Positions 1 through 8,752 of a DNA stretch of 19,404 nucleotides are shown piece by piece. The DNA comes from DASQFU01 sp035632955. GTDB lineage: Bacteria > Eisenbacteria > RBG-16-71-46. The stretch covers positions 1 through 19,404 of the forward strand of contig DASQFU010000147.1 of assembly GCA_035632955.1 (NCBI GenBank), read 5' to 3'. Positions within the stretch are counted from its first letter, which is position 1. Each line of letters begins with the position of its first letter. The position numbers were made by a program, and so were the translations under genes. A model generated the notes under the pieces. It was not told the DNA's origin, made no database searches, and saw nothing but the letters and a program-made list of their open reading frames with translations.

Positions 1-2303
1 ACGAAGGTGAAGCTCATTCGTCCTCGCGTCGGATTCGGATGGGAGCGCAGCGTCAAGTGCTGCGGCGTAGCCGCGGCGCTCTCGTCGACGGGCAGCGTCA
101 CGGCCGTCGTGACGACGAGCTCCGGCGGATAGGTGCCCTCCTTGGAGCTGAAGATGACGCTGTTCGTGCTGCTGCTCTTCAAGACCAGGCTGTAGGTGCC
201 ATTGCCGGTAATCGCCGCCGTGACGTCGAACTCCAGCCAGCGATCGACCACCGCCGCTCCCGGCGCGAGGCCCGCCGGATTGCTGCCGATGGTCGGGGCC
301 AAGTCCCAGGTGAGGCTGCTCTCCACCCAGGGCGTCGTGGTGTTCCGATAGTTGTTGGAGACGAGATAGGGCGTCCCGCCGTTGGGGCTCTCGTCGGTGA
401 CGTAAAGGCGCAACACAGCGCGCTGCACGGGACCGGCGAGCCCCGTCACCTCGAACTTGAGATATGAGCGGTAGTCGGTGGTTTCGTCCCTCACTCGGAG
501 CGTGGCGAGCGCGCCGTAGTTGCTGGTCGTGCTGCCCGAGTAAACGTGCGCGTCGTGGAGCGGAGTGAAGCTGAGGGTCGGGGGAGGCGCCGTGACCACG
601 AAGTCCGCGCTGCTCTCCGCACTGCCGGCCGCAGCAACGATTCCGATTCTGCCGGTGCCGGCCCCCGGCGGCACGGCGGCGTGGATCTGGGTGGATGAGC
701 TCGCCGTGAAGGTCGAGACGGCGACGCCGTGGAAGGTCACGCCGGTCACGGCCACGAAGTTGGTGCCCTCGATGGTCACCATCGTTCCCACCGGCCCGCT
801 GATCGGAGTGAACGATCTCACGATGGGCGCCGCGGGAGGCTCGTTGTCGAGGATGGTGCCGCTCGCCACACCATCCGCGATGGTGGCGCCGGAAGGATTG
901 TTCAGGCTGACGAAGAAGCTCTCGGTGCCCTCATAGGCGAGGTCGCCTCGAACGGGGACGATGATCGACCGATTGGTCGTGCTTCCTGAGAAGCCGAGGA
1001 CCCCGGATGTCGACACGAAGTCGACACCGTCGCTGGCTGAGCCGCTGGCGGTCGAGTAGGCGACCGACACCGCTGCTCCCGTGCCGCGGACCAGGCTGAC
1101 CGTGAATACCGCGTCTTGCGTGCCGCTGTCGCCTTCCGTCACGGTCACGTCACCGATCGCGAGCTCGGGCCCGCCGATGGCCACCACGCTGAGCTCGTCG
1201 CTCGTCTGGAGCGCGCCATCGCTGGCGGTGAGGCGCAGGACGTAAGTGCCGGCGACGCCGAAACTGGCGTTCGTGGTGCGCGCGTTCGGGGTCGTGAAGT
1301 GAACGGTGCCGGGGCCGCTCACCTGACTCCAAGTCAGGCTGAGAGACCCGGGCGTGGCGGGGTCGCCATCGTCAGTGGCCTTGGCGGACAACGACGCCGA
1401 CGCCGGCAAGGTGACCGACCGATCGGGACCCACATCCACGCACGGCGCCATGTTGACCACCGGGCCCGGGAACGGGTTGCGTTCGACCGTCCAGGGGTTC
1501 TGCGCGTCAAGCCCCACTGTAACCTGGACCGGGTCCGCGGAGGCGCCGCTCGCAACCTGGATGCGCCGGAGGTTTTGTTCGGGCCATGGGCGGTCGAACT
1601 TCCAGGAGTGCCCGTCACCGTGCAGGTAGAGGATCGGCTTGGCAAAGCTGGCGGCCGCGGTACGGAAGGGATTGAAGAACTTGTTGTGACTGGAGCTTCC
1701 CGGCCCGGCGTGGCCGAAGACCACGGCGGCCCGCACTTGCCCCGCGTTGGCCTCGAGCTGTTGGCTTACCCAATCGGCGTCCTGCAGAAGTCGTGTGTTC
1801 CACTCGCTGGAGCTGATGGCCGAGCCGCCGACCAGGTTGATCCCCACGAACAGCACTCCGTTCTTGACGAAGGCGAAGTTCTCGTGCCGCACGCTCTGCC
1901 GCTGGGTCGCCGGCGCGCCGCAGAAGTTCTGCTCGAAGTCCCCGAGGTGCTCAACCCAGTAGCCCCAGGCCTGGCTCGGATTGGAACAATCGTTCCACTC
2001 GTTGTCACCGGGGATGACGTAGGCGGGAACCGCCAACGCCTTGAGATAGCCGGCCATGTCGCGGTAGGCGCCTTCCGGGCACGACGAGGACGAGCTCTTG
2101 ATGTCGCCGACATGAACCATGAGCTCGGAGGGGCTGTACTTGTTGTGGTCACGGATCTGCTGCTGGAGGATCGCCACCTCGGATGAGCCGTAGGGGATGT
2201 CCCCCATCGCCGAGAAGGTGATCCGAGCGTTCTGGGCGAGGACGGCAGGCACGAGCCCGAAAAGGCTCAGCCAGAACATTCCTCCTGCCGCCAGTCGTCG
2301 CAT
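1..2303 (-). CDS. Secreted metallophosphoesterase with PKD, Calx-beta, IPT/TIG and DNRLRE-like domains (3' end outside window)
   Basis: The minus frame is open from ATG at 2303 to the window edge (767 codons, no stop). Residues 1-23 form a signal peptide ending at VLAQ. Residues 27-250 are a calcineurin-like metallophosphoesterase: metal-ligand motifs GD (D35), VGD (D67), GDNE (N101), GHAG (H198) and HGDGH (H228/H232) occur in the expected order. After this come a PKD-like domain (about 283-375), a Calx-beta domain (about 380-487), an IPT/TIG domain (about 491-571) and a DNRLRE/CBM96-like beta domain (about 577-732). The last visible residues, SHPNPTRGRMSFTF, resemble the start of a FlgD-like/type IX C-terminal sorting region. 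The protein is therefore probably exported and surface-attached or released; the phosphoester substrate cannot be told. The start is supported by GAGG 5-8 bases upstream. A second in-frame ATG (residue 9) has AGGAGG too close to act as its ribosome site. Confidence 0.88.
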   Translation of the reverse strand, partial: MRRLAAGGMFWLSLFGLVPAVLAQNARITFSAMGDIPYGSSEVAILQQQIRDHNKYSPSELMVHVGDIKSSSSSCPEGAYRDMAGYLKALAVPAYVIPGDNEWNDCSNPSQAWGYWVEHLGDFEQNFCGAPATQRQSVRHENFAFVKNGVLFVGINLVGGSAISSSEWNTRLLQDADWVSQQLEANAGQVRAAVVFGHAGPGSSSHNKFFNPFRTAAASFAKPILYLHGDGHSWKFDRPWPEQNLRRIQVASGASADPVQVTVGLDAQNPWTVERNPFPGPVVNMAPCVDVGPDRSVTLPASASLSAKATDDGDPATPGSLSLTWSQVSGPGTVHFTTPNARTTNASFGVAGTYVLRLTASDGALQTSDELSVVAIGGPELAIGDVTVTEGDSGTQDAVFTVSLVRGTGAAVSVAYSTASGSASDGVDFVSTSGVLGFSGSTTNRSIIVPVRGDLAYEGTESFFVSLNNPSGATIADGVASGTILDNEPPAAPIVRSFTPISGPVGTMVTIEGTNFVAVTGVTFHGVAVSTFTASSSTQIHAAVPPGAGTGRIGIVAAAGSAESSADFVVTAPPPTLSFTPLHDAHVYSGSTTSNYGALATLRVRDETTDYRSYLKFEVTGLAGPVQRAVLRLYVTDESPNGGTPYLVSNNYRNTTTPWVESSLTWDLAPTIGSNPAGLAPGAAVVDRWLEFDVTAAITGNGTYSLVLKSSSTNSVIFSSKEGTYPPELVVTTAVTLPVDESAAATPQHLTLRSHPNPTRGRMSFTF

Positions 2304-2363
2304 GATGCCTCGCTCATGGAGTCTGCTGGAGCAGGATCCGGTGGAGAGAAGACCACGGGGAAA

Positions 2364-2394
2364 AGCCTACCACGTAACCGGATAGCGGTGTCAC
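2364..2394 (-). promoter_or_regulatory. Candidate promoter of the metallophosphoesterase gene
   Basis: On the minus strand GTGACA (2394-2389), a 19-base spacer and TAGGCT (2369-2364) lie about 60 bases upstream of the ATG at 2303. TAGGCT is the same -10 hexamer seen upstream of the M50 protease and PorV-like genes. The spacer is slightly long, so the -35 assignment is weaker than the -10. Confidence 0.4.
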
Positions 2395-2407
2395 ATGAGA
2401 AAACAGT

Positions 2408-3601
2408 TCAGGGAGCCAGCGTCCGCCGAAGAAACTCCATCGCGCGCCCACTGGCCTGATCCCGCGGCAGCGCGTGCTCGGCCCCAGAAAAGTACTCGGC
2501 CTCTACGTCCGCGCCGATGGCCTTTAGCTGCGCGTAGAACGCCTTTGCCTGCGCGACCGGCACGTTCGCGTCGTCTTCACCGTGCAGGATCAGCAGCCGT
2601 CCCTTGAGAGCCTTGGCCGAGTACGCGGCTGATCGTTCCCGCCACGCGGAGCTGTCGGGACCGGCCTCCGCGACCATGTTGGCGCGAATGCCCTCGAACC
2701 GGGTGCCGCGGTAGCCCGCCCACATGTCGAAGATCCCGGCCTGGGCCACTCCGGCACGCACGTCGCCGCGTCGCGTCATGAGCAGCGTCACGACCGTGGC
2801 CCCGCGTGAGAAACCCCATGCACCGAGCCGGGTCGAATCGACCCCCGGCGACCGCGCGAGCCGGTCAAAGGCGGCCGACGTGGCCGCAATCGTGCGCAGC
2901 CCCATGAAGTCCGGAGGCCCCTCCGAAAAACCATAGCCGGGCTGACTCACGAGCATCACCGCGAACCCCGCGCGGCTGAGCGTTCGCGCTCTGCGGAGCA
3001 TCTGGCGCGCGTGATGGGCGTGCCCATGCACGAGCAGGACGCCGGGGGCGGGCAGTGCAGAAGAATCCGCGGGTGCCACATACACGATCTCGACCTTCCG
3101 CCCGCCGACCACGAGCAGATCGGAAGGGTGCTGCTTCGAGTACAGGCCGGGCTCGACACCGGCCGACGCCGTCAGGTGATGGGACGTCCCCGAGGAGTCG
3201 TGCATGTCGATCTCGATCGAGACACGGCCGTGCTCGATCGTTGCGGGAGCGGTCCAGCCGAGCGTGCGAGAAGTTCCAGGCCCGAGCGTTCCGACGTCCT
3301 TCACCAGGCGGGAGAGCGGCAGCTCGTTCGTTCGAGCGACGCGCGTCTCACCCTCACCGAGACCCTCGACGACGACGCGACCGCTGTCGGCGATCAGGGG
3401 CACGGCCAACGGATTGGTGAGCGTCAGCGACAGGTGCCAGGTGAATTCCTCGTCCGCCTCGATCACGGCGGGCTCGAAGCGAATCGCGGGGTCTTGCTTC
3501 CGCCCCGCCACCGGCGACGGAGCCGAGGTCGAAATCTCCGAGGCCACGCACGCGAACATGCAGCAGATGACGGCGAACGTCGCGAGGCGGGGTGAGGGCA
3601 T
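2408..3601 (-). CDS. Exported alpha/beta hydrolase (dienelactone hydrolase/prolyl oligopeptidase-like)
   Basis: 397 residues. The start at 3601 is chosen over an in-frame upstream ATG (3943) because GAGGAGG lies nine bases upstream and the protein then begins with a hydrophobic signal sequence (residues 5-20). Cysteines at 13, 14 and 18 leave a lipoprotein possible (MFAC at 15-18), but the lipobox is poor. Residues 40-150 form a beta-rich N-terminal domain. Residues 160-397 are an alpha/beta hydrolase: LLVHGHAHH (189-197) supplies the oxyanion-hole strand, GFSRG gives nucleophile S265, HGEDDANVP gives D344 and AEHALP gives H376, so the triad is complete. It is probably an esterase or peptidase acting outside the cytoplasm; the substrate is unknown. 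It lies 104 bases upstream of the metallophosphoesterase on the same strand, but that gene appears to have its own promoter. Confidence 0.85.
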   Translation of the reverse strand: MPSPRLATFAVICCMFACVASEISTSAPSPVAGRKQDPAIRFEPAVIEADEEFTWHLSLTLTNPLAVPLIADSGRVVVEGLGEGETRVARTNELPLSRLVKDVGTLGPGTSRTLGWTAPATIEHGRVSIEIDMHDSSGTSHHLTASAGVEPGLYSKQHPSDLLVVGGRKVEIVYVAPADSSALPAPGVLLVHGHAHHARQMLRRARTLSRAGFAVMLVSQPGYGFSEGPPDFMGLRTIAATSAAFDRLARSPGVDSTRLGAWGFSRGATVVTLLMTRRGDVRAGVAQAGIFDMWAGYRGTRFEGIRANMVAEAGPDSSAWRERSAAYSAKALKGRLLILHGEDDANVPVAQAKAFYAQLKAIGADVEAEYFSGAEHALPRDQASGRAMEFLRRTLAP

Positions 3602-4058
3602 CGGGAACGACCTCCTCGTCAGGGGAGGTTCGAGGGCGCTGGACCGGGATCGTACACCGATGTTCCGATGGGTGCTTCGCTTCGTCCACCGATCGCGGGG
3701 CCAACCTGCGTTTCCCGTGCGGTGTGGCACAGGAAGTGTTTTCGGCAGGCGCCGCGAGTCGCTAGTAGAGCGAGTGGTTGTTTTCGCGACCGCAAACAAG
3801 GAACTCCATGCACCCTCGCCTCGCACGAACGGGTGGATCAGGAGGCGATCACTGGGACCATCAGCCGGCCCTCTGACCCATGGGGAGCCTCCCGAGTCTT
3901 GGTTGGAGACGTTCATCGTAAGGACTTCGGCCGGGCAGCGCATGCGCCGGCAGGTTCGATCCTAAAACGTCCGCCGAGCCCGCGAGGTCACATCCACCGG
4001 CTCAAATCTGGATATAGTTGCGGGCAACGATGATCGCGCCACCCAGGCAGAACGCAGA
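3602..4058. other. Divergent intergenic region, 457 bases
   Basis: This gap separates the minus-strand hydrolase from the plus-strand glycosyltransferase-like gene. I see no recognisable protein in any frame; the small open frames are rich in Arg, Ser and Pro and resemble no family I know. A 10-bp palindrome GCGCATGCGC sits at 3940-3949. A possible -10 (TATAGT, 4013-4018) lies before the plus-strand gene, without a clear -35. No tRNA or strong terminator hairpin was seen. Confidence 0.6.
3611..3628 (-). promoter_or_regulatory. Possible hairpin sequestering the ribosome binding site of the alpha/beta hydrolase
   Basis: In the mRNA (minus strand) CCUCC (3628-3624) can pair with GGAGG (3615-3611), the core of the Shine-Dalgarno sequence, across an 8-base loop. 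Only five pairs are formed, so it may be chance or a weak translational control. Confidence 0.25.
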
Positions 4059-4062
4059 GTGA
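4030..4062 (+). other. Possible 10-codon leader ORF overlapping the glycosyltransferase start
   Basis: ATG at 4030 opens a ten-codon frame that ends at TGA 4060-4062, overlapping the GTG start (4059-4061) of the next gene. The GTGA overlap would allow translational coupling. No ribosome site is obvious before the ATG, so this is weak. Confidence 0.2.
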
Positions 4063-5750
4063 AGCGCCGACTGCCCGAGCGTACGGCCGGCGACGATCGG
4101 GAGATCGCGGCGGCGACGAGATTGCCCCATCCACATCGCCTCGCGACCGTAGGCGTCGTGGTCGCCGCCGTCGTCTACTACGCGATCTTCATTTGGAAGA
4201 CCAGCTTCGTGATCGGCCCCACGCGTTATTTCTCGCTGTTCGAGGATGCCATGGTGTCCATGCGCTACGCGCGGCACCTGGCGAGCGGGCACGGCCTCAC
4301 ATGGAACGTCGGAGAGCCGCCGATCGAAGGAATCACGAATCCACTTTGGACGATCGTGATGGCTGCGGTTCATCTGACACCACTCCCACCGCACCAGATC
4401 TCGCTGGCTGTGCAGCTGATCGGCGTGGTCATTCTCGTCGCGTTGCTCTTCGTCGTCCGTGAAGCGTGCGAGCGGATCTTGGCGAGCCGGGCGGGAGCAT
4501 GTCCTCCGAGCTCGGCCGGGCGCGATGCCGCGCCGCGATCGCTGTCTGTGGTCGCGATGATCCTGGTGGCCTTCTACTATCCCCTCATCTATTGGACCGT
4601 CCTCGGCATGGAGGTGGGGCTGCTCGCCTGGCTCACTGCCTTCGCAGCCGCCATCCTGCTCGCTGGTCGCAGCGGACCATGGTTCTACGCGCTTCTGGCG
4701 GGCGGGACCTTCGTCCGCATGGACTATGCGGTTGTCGTCGTTGCGTTCGTCGGCCTGGCCGCGATCCTCGACCGCCCTCGAGCGATCCGACACCTTCAGC
4801 TGGGCATCGGTGGGCTGGTCGTCGCACTGGTGATTCAGACCGTAGCCCGCTGGCTCTACTTCCACGATCCGCTGCCCAACACCTACTACCTCAAGCTCAC
4901 CGGCTATCCGCCCGGGCTTCGCGTCGTGCGCGGGGCCTGGGTACTGCTCCAAACCCTCGCACAATCCTACGGACTGCTCGGGTTGCTTCCGATCGCGGGA
5001 TTACTTCTCGCGCGCCATTCGGAACGCCGTCTCCTGTTCACACTTCTCGCACCGTTCGCCATCCTATGCCTGTACTCGATCTGGGTCGGTGGCGACGCGT
5101 GGGAGGGAATCGTGGCGTGCAACCGTTACCTCGCGGTCGGTGTACCGCTGGTGTTGGTGGTTGCGGCTTGGCCGATCTCGGCGCTCGCCGCGCGGGTGCG
5201 CCTGGGACGTTTCGAGCTACCGTGCGCCGTGGCGCTCGCCCTGGCCGCGGCGCTGGCGATCAGCCCCTACCGAGCCACGGTCTTTCTCGACCCGCCCGCC
5301 TACGTTCGCGACAACGCGCATCTCACGGCCATCGGGCTGGCCGCAAGAGAGTTGACGCGTGACGGCGCCAGCGTCGCCGCGGCCGCGGTCGGGGCCGTGG
5401 GCTACTACTCGGAGCGGAAAATCGTCGATCTGCTGGGCAAGAGCGACCGGCACGTCGCTCGGCGTCTCATGAGGCGAGCCGGCGAGCAGAACCCGATGAC
5501 GTTCTTCCTCCCGGGTCACCTCAAGTGGGACTACGCCTATTCGATCGGCGTGCTGCGACCGGATGTCATCGGGCAGCTCTGGTGGTCGCCCAGGGAAGCG
5601 GAACGCCACCTGCAGGACTACGAAGACGTCGCCGTGGTGATCGGAAGGGACACGCTTGCTCTGCTCGTTCGGCGCGACTCACCTCTGATCAAGTCACCCG
5701 AGCCCGAAGCGTTCGCTCCCGATCCGACAACTCCCAGGCACCAGCGATAG
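4059..5750 (+). CDS. Polytopic membrane protein, GT-C-type glycosyltransferase-like
   Basis: 563 residues, with a hydrophobic segment at about 30-50 followed by many more across residues 110-420, and a soluble C-terminal region of about 140 residues. The first extracytoplasmic loop carries FEDAMVSMRYARHLASGHGL (61-80) and then a WNVGEPPIEGITNPLW-type stretch. This matches the loop of GT-C enzymes that use polyprenyl-phosphate sugars (compare mycobacterial AftB and related 'DDAFISFRYARNLA' proteins); the acidic pair E62-D63 is the expected catalytic or metal-binding site. A second family feature, YWTVLGMEVGLLAWL, follows at 178-192. The likely role is transfer of a sugar from a lipid carrier onto a surface glycan or protein on the outer face of the inner membrane; donor and acceptor are unknown. 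The GTG start is the only usable one before Met65, and its ribosome site is poor. The gene stands alone, converging on the redoxin gene with a 5-base gap. Confidence 0.75.
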   Translation: MKRRLPERTAGDDREIAAATRLPHPHRLATVGVVVAAVVYYAIFIWKTSFVIGPTRYFSLFEDAMVSMRYARHLASGHGLTWNVGEPPIEGITNPLWTIVMAAVHLTPLPPHQISLAVQLIGVVILVALLFVVREACERILASRAGACPPSSAGRDAAPRSLSVVAMILVAFYYPLIYWTVLGMEVGLLAWLTAFAAAILLAGRSGPWFYALLAGGTFVRMDYAVVVVAFVGLAAILDRPRAIRHLQLGIGGLVVALVIQTVARWLYFHDPLPNTYYLKLTGYPPGLRVVRGAWVLLQTLAQSYGLLGLLPIAGLLLARHSERRLLFTLLAPFAILCLYSIWVGGDAWEGIVACNRYLAVGVPLVLVVAAWPISALAARVRLGRFELPCAVALALAAALAISPYRATVFLDPPAYVRDNAHLTAIGLAARELTRDGASVAAAAVGAVGYYSERKIVDLLGKSDRHVARRLMRRAGEQNPMTFFLPGHLKWDYAYSIGVLRPDVIGQLWWSPREAERHLQDYEDVAVVIGRDTLALLVRRDSPLIKSPEPEAFAPDPTTPRHQR

Positions 5751-5755
5751 CGCGC

Positions 5756-6327
5756 CTAGATCGGTAACGGCACCGCCCGTGATGTGTCGCGCTCGTCGAG
5801 CAGTCCCAGCAGCGCGGTCCGCGTGGCGGACGCCCACCAATCGACTTCGCCGGGCTGCGCGACGGCGATGCGTCTGGCGTGGTCGATCACGTAGGTATAT
5901 GGAACGCTCGGGCACGGCAGCGCGGCCCGCAGTCGGTGGTCGCCGTCGAGCAACACGCTCAGCCGCAGGCGCTGCCGCGCGACGTAACGAGTGACGGAAG
6001 GGAAGGGGTCGAAACAAACGACGACGACCTGCAGTCGCTCGAGCTCCGGCAGTCGCCGCAGCGAATCGAGGCTCACGATCTGTTCGCGGGCGTGACGTTC
6101 CCAGGCCGCCCAGTAATGAACCAGCAACACGCCCTCGCCGTCACGTAGTCGTCGCATCCCGACCGGTACGGCGGGAAGCACGACGTCGAAGCCGACCGGC
6201 GACCGCTCGGGCACGAGCACGAGTGCCCGCGGGCGATCTCCGGGTCGGCTGACGGTGAACAGCTCGGCGCGCCACGCCCAGAGCCCGAGCGCGGCGACGG
6301 CGGCCGTCACCATCAGCGCGCGGCGGC

Positions 6328-6331
<4 letters not shown>
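5756..6331 (-). CDS. TlpA/thioredoxin-fold protein lacking the CxxC active site
   Basis: 191 residues beginning at GTG 6331, whose last two bases belong to the TGA of cstA (GTGA overlap), so translation is coupled. Residues 5-20 form a membrane anchor or signal peptide; the rest would lie outside the cytoplasm. The thioredoxin-like fold is recognisable: VLLVHYWAAWERHAREQ (68-84) occupies the place of the usual WATWCPPCR-type motif, VVVVCFDPFP (102-111) is the next strand, and PSVPYTYVID (141-150) holds the cis-proline before the final strand. Both catalytic cysteines are replaced (E78 and A81). The remaining cysteines, C106 and C140, are not in the redox position. It is therefore unlikely to be an ordinary thiol reductase and may act as a chaperone or partner of CstA. 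The longer in-frame extension upstream lies inside cstA in another frame and was discarded. Confidence 0.8.
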
Positions 6332-8178
<1,847 letters not shown>

Positions 8179-8221
8179 GCCGGTATTCTCCGAGGGTTAC
8201 GGGCGCACGATCTACCGCGCG

Positions 8222-8251
8222 AGTCTAGTGCCGGCTCGAACCGCGAAACAA
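8222..8251 (-). promoter_or_regulatory. Candidate promoter of cstA
   Basis: On the minus strand TTGTTT (8251-8246), an 18-base spacer and TAGACT (8227-8222) precede cstA, giving a leader of about 35-40 bases. The -10 is identical to that of the promoter at 18049-18078. Confidence 0.5.
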
Positions 8252-8340
8252 GCGCGGCGGCCGCACGTGTCGCGTGACGTCGGCGGCCGCGCGAACGGTG
8301 ATCGATTCGTCCGAGCGGCGGTCGAGGAGACCGCGAGCGC

Positions 8341-8752
8341 TCAGGCGAACTTGGACATGATCTCGATGATGCCCTGGTAGGCGTGGTTCAGGTCGCGCAC
8401 CTGCGCTTCCTTGACCTCATAGAGCGTGCCGACCACGTACGACGTGAGGATCAGGAAGCATCCCCAGGTTCCGAGGTCGAGCCAGCGCATCCACGCCTCG
8501 GGATCGACGCCCGCGAACTTCTGATCGCTGATCAGGGCGATGCAGTAGACGATGGTGGACGAGAGCAGCGCGGAATAGACGCCGCGCTTGCGCCCGAGCA
8601 GATAGGCGCCGAGCACGACCGGCAGATAGTAGAAGCTGAGGAACGCCCGTTGATTGACGACGAAGAAGTGGATGACGGTGATGCCGACGGATCCCGAGCA
8701 GCACGAACAGGTCGCCCTTGACCTGCCGCGCCGGTTGGATCACGCGCGTCAC
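8341..8752 (-). pseudogene. Frameshifted, truncated membrane sensor domain (N-terminus of an HD-GYP-type protein)
   Basis: Reading starts at GTG 8752, overlapping the TGA of the PilB gene (GTGA). The frame runs through VIQPARQVKGDLFVLLG, then one extra base in the GGG at 8695-8693 moves the rest into another frame that continues as SVGITVIHFFVVNQ and then YYLPVVLGAYLLGRKRG. The corrected product is 136 residues with several membrane segments, and ends in a helical linker (EVKEAQVRDLNHAYQGIIEI) followed by MSKFA and a TGA stop at 8341. From memory of the family, this membrane domain plus linker normally leads into an HD-GYP phosphodiesterase domain, which is absent here. The sensor thus seems to have lost its output domain and also carries a frameshift; the frameshift could instead be an assembly error in a real small membrane protein. 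Confidence 0.65.

Noticed and set aside
1116..2186. 356-codon plus-strand frame opposite the metallophosphoesterase
   Set aside because: It is antisense to the phosphoesterase domain, whose metal ligands are all present on the minus strand.
3602..3943. 114-residue N-terminal extension of the alpha/beta hydrolase
   Set aside because: The extension is Arg/Ser-rich and would bury the signal peptide; the start at 3601 has a strong ribosome site.
3668..4033. 121-codon plus-strand frame in the divergent intergenic region
   Set aside because: It has no ribosome site, no recognisable domain and random-looking composition.
8228..8260. GGTTCGAGCC resembling a tRNA T-loop on the minus strand
   Set aside because: The flanking bases do not form the T stem and no acceptor or anticodon arms are present; it belongs to the cstA promoter spacer.
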